Below are positions 59,033 through 64,000 of a DNA stretch of 64,000 nucleotides, one piece after another (within the stretch, counting starts at the first letter, position 1; each line of letters opens with the position of its first letter). Both the position numbers and the translations under genes were made by a program. This DNA comes from Colivivens sp963594655 (GTDB taxonomy: Bacteria > Bacteroidota > Bacteroidia > Bacteroidales > Bacteroidaceae), in the NCBI GenBank assembly GCA_963594655.1, contig CAVBFD010000007.1:5694-69693 (forward strand), read 5' to 3'. The notes under the pieces were generated by a model. That model worked only from the letters and a program-made list of their open reading frames with translations, made no database searches and was not told where the DNA came from.

Positions 59033-60529
59033 ATGTCATTTACAAGAATTACTGCCGCAGAGGCTGCGGCGATGGTAAAGAACGGCGACAATATCGCACT
59101 CAGTGGCTTTACTCCCGCGGGAACGGCTAAGGCTGTGACCTCTGAAATCGCGAAGAAGGCTCATGCCGAGCATGAGGCCGGAAGGGAATTTCAGATTGGT
59201 ATATTAACAGGAGCGTCTACGGGACAGTCCTGCGACGGCATACTCTCCGACGAGCATGCCATCCGCTACAGGGCTCCGTACACCACCAACCCTGACTTCC
59301 GTAAGCACGTGAACGCAGGTGAGTTCGCCTACAATGACCTCCACCTCGGAATGACCGCACAGGATATCCGTTACGGATTCCTCGGTGGGGTGGACTGGGC
59401 TATCATCGAGGTGTGCGCCATCGAGGGCGACAAGGTGTACCTCACTGCCGCCGGCGGTATCTCTCCCACTATCGCGCGTCTTGCGAAGAAGGGTATCATA
59501 CTTGAACTCAACGCCTTCCATTCTCCCAAGTCCATCGGCATACACGACGTGTACGAGCCGCTCGACCCTCCTTACAGGAAACCGATTCCAATTGAACATG
59601 TGACAGACCGCATAGGCACTCCGTACCTGCAGATTGACCCTAAGAAGGTAGTGGGTGTGGTTGAGTGCAACTTGCCTGACGAGGCGCGCAGCTTCAAGGG
59701 CGAGGACCCCATCACTGACAAGATTGGCGAGAACGTGGCGGCGTTCCTCATGAACGAGAGGAAGCGCGGCATCATACCGCCCAACTTCCTTCCGTTGCAG
59801 AGCGGTGTGGGTACTACGGCCAACGCCATCCTCTATGCCCTTGGCAGTAACCCTGACATACCTCAGTTGGAAATCTACACCGAGGTGCTGCAGAACGCCA
59901 TCGTAGACCTTATGTTCGAGAACAAGGTGAAGGCGGCTTCCACCTGCTCGCTCACCGTCACCAACGACAAGCTGTTGAGCATCTACGACAATATCGACTT
60001 CTTCAAGGACAAGCTCGTGTTGCGCCAGTCGGAGATTTCCAACAATGCGGAGGTCATCCGCCGTCTGGGTGTCATCGCCATCAACACGGCTATTGAGGTG
60101 GACATCTACGGACACGCCAACTCAACTGAGATCAGTGGTATAAAGATGATGAACGGTATCGGTGGTTCGGGCGACTTCGAGCGCAACGCCTTCCTCTCCA
60201 TCTTCACCTGTGCGTCAGTGACCAAGGGCGGTATGATTTCGGCTATCGTGCCGTTCTGTAGCCATATCGACCACACTGAACACGACGTGAATGTCATCGT
60301 AACCGAGCAGGGTGTGGCTGACCTCCGTGGAAAGTCGCCTGTGCAGCGCGCGAAGACCATCATCGAGAACTGCGCCCACCCAGACTACAAGCAACTCCTC
60401 TGGGACTACCTCAAGATTGCCGACAAGGGACAGACTTGCCATAAGTTGAGCGCGGCGTTCGCAATGCACGACACCTTCCAGCGTGAGGGCGACATGCGCA
60501 AGACTGACTTCGCGTCATACGTGAAATAA
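59033..60529 (+). CDS. Acetyl-CoA hydrolase/succinate CoA-transferase family
   Basis: 498 residues, class I CoA-transferase of the AarC/Cat1/acetyl-CoA hydrolase type. Such enzymes move CoA between acetate and succinate (or hydrolyse acetyl-CoA); in a succinate/acetate-forming Prevotella the transferase role is likely. The N-terminal GDNIALSGFTPAGTAKAV, the SGVGTTANAILYALG segment, the YTEVLQ region that holds the catalytic Glu in relatives, and VIVTEQGVADLRGKSP are all present. It is a single-gene unit, followed by a stem-loop. Confidence 0.88.
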   Translation: MSFTRITAAEAAAMVKNGDNIALSGFTPAGTAKAVTSEIAKKAHAEHEAGREFQIGILTGASTGQSCDGILSDEHAIRYRAPYTTNPDFRKHVNAGEFAYNDLHLGMTAQDIRYGFLGGVDWAIIEVCAIEGDKVYLTAAGGISPTIARLAKKGIILELNAFHSPKSIGIHDVYEPLDPPYRKPIPIEHVTDRIGTPYLQIDPKKVVGVVECNLPDEARSFKGEDPITDKIGENVAAFLMNERKRGIIPPNFLPLQSGVGTTANAILYALGSNPDIPQLEIYTEVLQNAIVDLMFENKVKAASTCSLTVTNDKLLSIYDNIDFFKDKLVLRQSEISNNAEVIRRLGVIAINTAIEVDIYGHANSTEISGIKMMNGIGGSGDFERNAFLSIFTCASVTKGGMISAIVPFCSHIDHTEHDVNVIVTEQGVADLRGKSPVQRAKTIIENCAHPDYKQLLWDYLKIADKGQTCHKLSAAFAMHDTFQREGDMRKTDFASYVK

Positions 60530-60552
60530 GTACAATTAACGGAATACGTACC

Positions 60553-60594
60553 CGACTGATGGTCATTGGTCTTTGCGCCTCTGACCATTAGTCG
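60553..60594 (+). terminator. Stem-loop between the CoA-transferase and xth genes
   Basis: Arms 60553-60565 and 60582-60594 pair over 13 bases with one G-U, 16-base loop. No T-run follows, so it may be a weak terminator or a processing or stability element. Confidence 0.4.
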
Positions 60595-60608
60595 TATTCA
60601 ACGAGACT

Positions 60609-61364
60609 ATGAAACTGATATCATGGAACGTCAACGGCATACGGGCCTGTTGCCAGAAGGGGTTTGAGGATACCTTCAGACAACTGGACGCGGACTTCTT
60701 CTGTCTGCAGGAGACCAAGATGCAGGAGGGACAGTTGGACCTGAGCTTCGAGGGCTACAGGTCGTACTGGAACTATGCGGAGAAGAAAGGCTACTCAGGC
60801 ACTGCCATATTCACTCGCCACACACCGCTGGACGTGACTTACGGCATCGGGGTGGAGGACCACGACCACGAGGGACGGGTCATCACCCTGGAGATGGACT
60901 CGTTCTATCTGGTGACGGTGTACACGCCCAACTCGCAGGACGAACTGAAGCGGTTGGACTACCGTATGCAGTGGGAGGCGGACTTCCTCCACTACCTGTG
61001 CGGACTCGACAGGAAGAAACCGGTCATCGTGTGCGGTGACATGAACGTGGCGCATGAGGAGATAGACCTCAAGAACCCCAAGACAAACAGGCGCAACCCC
61101 GGATTCACCGATGAGGAGAGGGAACGGTTCACGCAACTGCTGCGGCACGGATTCATCGACACTTTCAGGTTCTTCCATCCAGACGCTACAGATATCTATT
61201 CATGGTGGTCGTACCGCTTCCGCGCCCGTGAGAAGAACACCGGGTGGCGCATCGATTATTTCGTATGCTCCGACCGGTTGAAGGACAGACTGACGGGAGC
61301 CGGAATACATACGGAGATATACGGGTCGGACCATTGTCCCGTGGAACTGACAGTAGAATTGTGA
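60609..61364 (+). CDS. xth: Exodeoxyribonuclease III
   Basis: 251 residues. An AP endonuclease and 3'-5' exonuclease of base-excision repair. The EEP-fold motifs are complete: ISWNVNGIRAC at the N-terminus, FCLQETKMQ (metal-binding Glu), VYTPNSQDEL, CGDMNVAHEEIDL, the YSWWSYRFRAREKN segment and YGSDHCPVELTVEL with the catalytic Asp-His at the end. The LOG gene begins 5 bases later. Confidence 0.95.
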   Translation: MKLISWNVNGIRACCQKGFEDTFRQLDADFFCLQETKMQEGQLDLSFEGYRSYWNYAEKKGYSGTAIFTRHTPLDVTYGIGVEDHDHEGRVITLEMDSFYLVTVYTPNSQDELKRLDYRMQWEADFLHYLCGLDRKKPVIVCGDMNVAHEEIDLKNPKTNRRNPGFTDEERERFTQLLRHGFIDTFRFFHPDATDIYSWWSYRFRAREKNTGWRIDYFVCSDRLKDRLTGAGIHTEIYGSDHCPVELTVEL

Positions 61365-61369
61365 TTGAC

Positions 61370-61945
61370 ATGAGTAAAGACGGAAACAATACGGCCACAC
61401 CTGCGATGGAGAAGATAGGTGTCTTCTGCGCGTCGTCCGATAAGTTGGAGCAGGTGTACTACGATGAGGCGGGCAGACTGGGCGAGTGGATCGGCAGGAG
61501 CGGACGCACACTGGTGTACGGCGGTTCCAAGTGCGGACTGATGGAGGCTGTGGCACAGGGTGTGAAGAGGACCGGCAGCATCAATGTCGTCGGGGTCGTC
61601 CCTAAGATTCTGATGGACAGGCACATGGTGAGCGACTGTATCGGTATAAGGGTGCCTACGGAGAACCTGCACGACCGCAAGGCGTGGATGAACAGGATAA
61701 GCGACATCATGATTGCGCTTCCGGGTGGCGTGGGAACGCTCGACGAGGCATTCACCGTACTGGCTGAGGCTACTATAGGACTGGCGGACAAGAAGGTCAT
61801 CTTCTGGAATGTGGGCGGCTTCTGGGGCGGACTCTTCCAGGTGATTGACCGGATGAAGGAGGCCGGGGTGGTGAGAGAGTCGTTGGACTCCCATATGTTG
61901 CGCGCCGAAACTCTGGAGGACATCATCACTATAATAGGAAAGTAA
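61370..61945 (+). CDS. LOG-family protein (putative nucleotide phosphoribohydrolase)
   Basis: 191 residues from the ATG at 61370; another Met 12 codons later could be the real start, since the first 12 residues (SKDGNNTATPA) are not typical. The LOG motifs are TLVYGGSKCGLMEAVA, the catalytic HDRKAWM and LPGGVGTLDEAF. Family members cleave the base from nucleoside monophosphates (cytokinin-activating in plants); the bacterial role is not fixed. It lies 5 bases after xth. Confidence 0.88.
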   Translation: MSKDGNNTATPAMEKIGVFCASSDKLEQVYYDEAGRLGEWIGRSGRTLVYGGSKCGLMEAVAQGVKRTGSINVVGVVPKILMDRHMVSDCIGIRVPTENLHDRKAWMNRISDIMIALPGGVGTLDEAFTVLAEATIGLADKKVIFWNVGGFWGGLFQVIDRMKEAGVVRESLDSHMLRAETLEDIITIIGK

Positions 61946-61974
61946 CAAGCAGACTAAATAACCAACTAATATAT

Positions 61975-62928
61975 ATGGAACGTAAGATCATAGGAATAGG
62001 TGAGACCATAATGGACATTATCTTCAAGAATGGACAGCCTACGACTGCCGTGCCTGGCGGATCTGTCTTCAACTCGGTGATAACCCTTGGGCGGCTCGGT
62101 CAGAATGTGACATTCATCAGTGAGACCGGCAACGACAAGGTGGGCAGGATTATCCTTGATTTTCTGAAAGACAACGGTGTCAACAACGAGAACGTGTGTG
62201 TCTACTACGACGGTCGCACTCCTCTCTCGCTGGCGTGGCTCGACGAGAACAACGACGCCGACTATGAGTTCTACAAGGACTACCCGAAGGCCCGGCTCGA
62301 CGTGATTTGGCCGCGCATCGAGAAGAACGACATCGTTATCATGGGTTCGTACTTCGTACTCAACCCTGTGCTGCGCCCAAAGGTGCTTGAGTTCCTCAAC
62401 TACGCCAAGGAGAAGGAGGCGGTCATATTCTATGACTTCAACTTCCGCAGTACGCACAAGGGTGAGGCGATGAAGCTCTACCCCGATATTCTGGAGAACC
62501 TGGAGTATGCGGACATCGTGCGCGGTTCCACCGAGGATATAGAGAACATGTTCGGTGACAACGACCCTGACAGGGTGTACCACAAGGAGGTGGACTTCTA
62601 CTGCAAGAACATGATATGCACCAACGGCGGCAAGAACGTGCGGCTCATCTCACCGAAGGTGACTAAGGAGTACCCTGTGAAGAAGGTGCAGACGGTAAGT
62701 ACCATCGGGGCAGGTGACAACTTCAACGCTGGCATCGTGTACGGACTGTTGAAGGAGGGTGTCACCAAGGAAACGGTGAATGACATGAGTGAGGAACAGT
62801 GGGACAGGATCATCAAGTGTGCCATCGACTTCTCCTCCCACGTGTGCCAGAGTCTCAACAACTCCATCTCCAAGGAGTATGCGCAGAGTTATATGGGAAT
62901 CCAACCCAAAACCACATTGTTTGACTGA
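61975..62928 (+). CDS. PfkB-family carbohydrate kinase
   Basis: 317 residues of the ribokinase fold: N-terminal GETIMDIIF and VPGGSVFNSVITLGRLG, C-terminal signature STIGAGDNFNAGIVYGL with the catalytic Asp in GAGD. It phosphorylates a sugar or nucleoside; specificity (fructose, ribose, adenosine and others) cannot be read. It starts 29 bases after the LOG gene and is 16 bases before argF'. Confidence 0.9.
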   Translation: MERKIIGIGETIMDIIFKNGQPTTAVPGGSVFNSVITLGRLGQNVTFISETGNDKVGRIILDFLKDNGVNNENVCVYYDGRTPLSLAWLDENNDADYEFYKDYPKARLDVIWPRIEKNDIVIMGSYFVLNPVLRPKVLEFLNYAKEKEAVIFYDFNFRSTHKGEAMKLYPDILENLEYADIVRGSTEDIENMFGDNDPDRVYHKEVDFYCKNMICTNGGKNVRLISPKVTKEYPVKKVQTVSTIGAGDNFNAGIVYGLLKEGVTKETVNDMSEEQWDRIIKCAIDFSSHVCQSLNNSISKEYAQSYMGIQPKTTLFD

Positions 62929-62944
62929 CAAAAACAAAACCATA

Positions 62945-63907
62945 ATGAGAGTATTTCAAAACGTATCGGACATAGGTGACCTCCACCAGGCTCTGAAGGA
63001 GGCATTCGAGATAAAGAAGGACAGGTATAAGTATGACGGACTGGGCAAGAACAAGACCGCCCTCCTCATCTTCTTCAACAACAGTCTGCGCACACGCCTC
63101 AGCACGCAGAAGGCGGCTATGAACCTCGGCATGAACGTCATCGTGCTTGACGTGAACCAGGGGGCGTGGAAACTGGAGACTGAACGGGGCGTGGTGATGG
63201 ACGGTGACAAGAGCGAACACCTGCTGGAGGCTATTCCTGTCATGGGTTGCTACTGTGACATCATCGGTGTGCGCAGTTTCGCCACCTTCCAGAACCGTCA
63301 GGACGACTATGAGGAGAAAATCCTCAACCAGTTCATCAAGTACAGTGGCAAACCTGTGTTTTTCATGGAGAGCGCGACGGTACATCCGCTCCAGAGCTTC
63401 GCTGACCTCATCACTATCGAGGAGTACAAGCGCACTGCCCGTCCTAAGGTGGTGCTGTCGTGGGCTCCGCACCCTAAGGCTCTGCCTCAGGCTGTACCCA
63501 ACTCTTTCGCCCAGTGGATGAACGCTGCCGACGTGGACTTCGTGGTCACCCATCCCGAGGGCTACGAACTCGACCCTCAGTTCGTAGGCGGCGCGAAGGT
63601 GGAGTACGACCAGATGAAGGCGTTTGAGGGGGCTGACTTCATCTATGCCAAGAACTGGAGTTGTCCGGGCGTGACACGGCCGGAAGACTATGGTAAGGTC
63701 ATCAACAAGGACATGTCGTGGACTGTGGACGACAGGCACATGGCTGTCACCAACAACGCCTTCTTCATGCACTGTCTCCCGGTAAGGCGCAACATGATTG
63801 TGACCGACTCCGTGATTGAGTCGCCCACTAGTCTGGTGATACCGGAAGCTGCCAACAGGGAAATCTCCGCACAGGTGGTTCTGATGCGTATGCTGGAGAG
63901 TCTGTAA
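62945..63907 (+). CDS. argF': N-succinyl/acetyl-ornithine carbamoyltransferase (ArgF')
   Basis: 320 residues. This is the Bacteroidetes variant of ornithine carbamoyltransferase described in Bacteroides fragilis, which acts on N-succinylornithine in arginine synthesis. Markers are FNNSLRTRLSTQKAA (carbamoyl-phosphate site; SLRTR in place of STRTR), MESATVHPLQSFADL, SWAPHPKALPQAVPNSF, and HCLPVRRNMIV. The start is the ATG at 62945; upstream in-frame starts lie inside the kinase gene. Whether succinyl or acetyl is used cannot be decided by eye. The window ends 93 bases later without another feature. Confidence 0.9.
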   Translation: MRVFQNVSDIGDLHQALKEAFEIKKDRYKYDGLGKNKTALLIFFNNSLRTRLSTQKAAMNLGMNVIVLDVNQGAWKLETERGVVMDGDKSEHLLEAIPVMGCYCDIIGVRSFATFQNRQDDYEEKILNQFIKYSGKPVFFMESATVHPLQSFADLITIEEYKRTARPKVVLSWAPHPKALPQAVPNSFAQWMNAADVDFVVTHPEGYELDPQFVGGAKVEYDQMKAFEGADFIYAKNWSCPGVTRPEDYGKVINKDMSWTVDDRHMAVTNNAFFMHCLPVRRNMIVTDSVIESPTSLVIPEAANREISAQVVLMRMLESL

Positions 63908-64000
63908 GTGCTGGAGAAATCTTCATGTCAGAGTGTTGTTTCTTTAGTAATGTTCAAAGAATAACTTGCGCAACTTTTATTTGCGAATTGCGCCAAAGAC

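Overview
This 64 kb window looks like chromosomal core sequence from a relatively GC-rich Bacteroidales species, most likely a Prevotella-type (Prevotellaceae) bacterium. Four things point there. Nearly every transcription unit starts with the Bacteroidetes sigma-ABfr promoter (TAnnTTTG about 25 bases before the start, often with a TTG/TTTG element 19-21 bases further up). Type IX secretion genes (porZ and a PorD/DUF4835 gene) and a T9SS-type sorting tail are present. Several Bacteroidetes-restricted families occur (DUF4271, DUF3098, DUF2723, DUF4890, a possible NigD-like lipoprotein). The arginine pathway uses the ArgF' type carbamoyltransferase. I see no rRNA, tRNA, CRISPR array, phage or insertion sequence.

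Layout. 1-4.8 kb (+): end of leuS, a YitT-type membrane protein fused to a second RdgB-like domain, the true rdgB, and porZ, all nearly touching. 4.8-6.0 kb: greA with a structured leader, then a HIT-family gene and a strong terminator. 6.0-6.35 kb: an AT-rich, C-poor stretch with its own promoter and terminator but no reading frame, a candidate small RNA. 6.4-10.6 kb: argS, an RNase H, and an MsbA-like ABC exporter. 10.6-14.9 kb: metK, DUF4271, hemD, rnpA, yidD, tatD. 14.8-20.5 kb (-): one operon read leftwards, miaB, ftsX, DUF3098, uppP, truB, queA, folK; its last gene overlaps tatD tail to tail. 20.7-23.0 kb (+): DUF4890 protein, cysS, a small membrane protein. 23.0-25.5 kb is the least ordinary part: a REP-like inverted repeat, an AAA-ATPase/PD-(D/E)XK-like gene, a hairpin terminator with no gene to terminate, and a tandem array of 22-bp palindromic repeats. 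25.5-30.1 kb: a sodium symporter divergent from a large secreted GH30-GH43 xylan-degrading enzyme. 30.1-39.2 kb: xerD (-), then aroQ, O-methyltransferase, rbfA, a LolC/E permease fused to a thioredoxin-like lipoprotein, an RNA methyltransferase, mutS and a U32 peptidase (+). 39.2-48.8 kb (-): PASTA protein, rluD-type synthase, ddl, acyltransferase, lipoprotein, DUF2723, polysaccharide deacetylase, queG. 48.9-52.0 kb: porD (-) divergent from ychF and lgt. 52-55.1 kb: a 953-residue secreted protein with a T9SS-type tail and unusual codon choice. 55.2-63.9 kb (+): pepP-like peptidase, short UvrA-like ATPase, acetate/succinate CoA-transferase, exonuclease III, LOG protein, PfkB kinase, argF'.

How the genes work together. 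Most are housekeeping: aminoacyl-tRNA synthesis, tRNA and rRNA modification (queA, queG, truB, miaB, RluD-type, TrmH-type, U32), nucleotide-pool sanitation and DNA repair (rdgB, mutS, xth, UvrA-like), envelope building (uppP, ddl, lgt, lipoprotein release, acyltransferase) and type IX export. The accessory content is the xylan enzyme, the large secreted protein and the ATPase island.

The most unusual observations are two exact end-to-start gene fusions (YitT to a catalytically degenerate RdgB copy, and a LolC/E permease to a lipoprotein with its lipobox kept inside the chain), the orphan transcript at 6.1-6.35 kb, and the repeat-rich island at 23-25.3 kb. All function calls come from reading the sequence; no database search was run.
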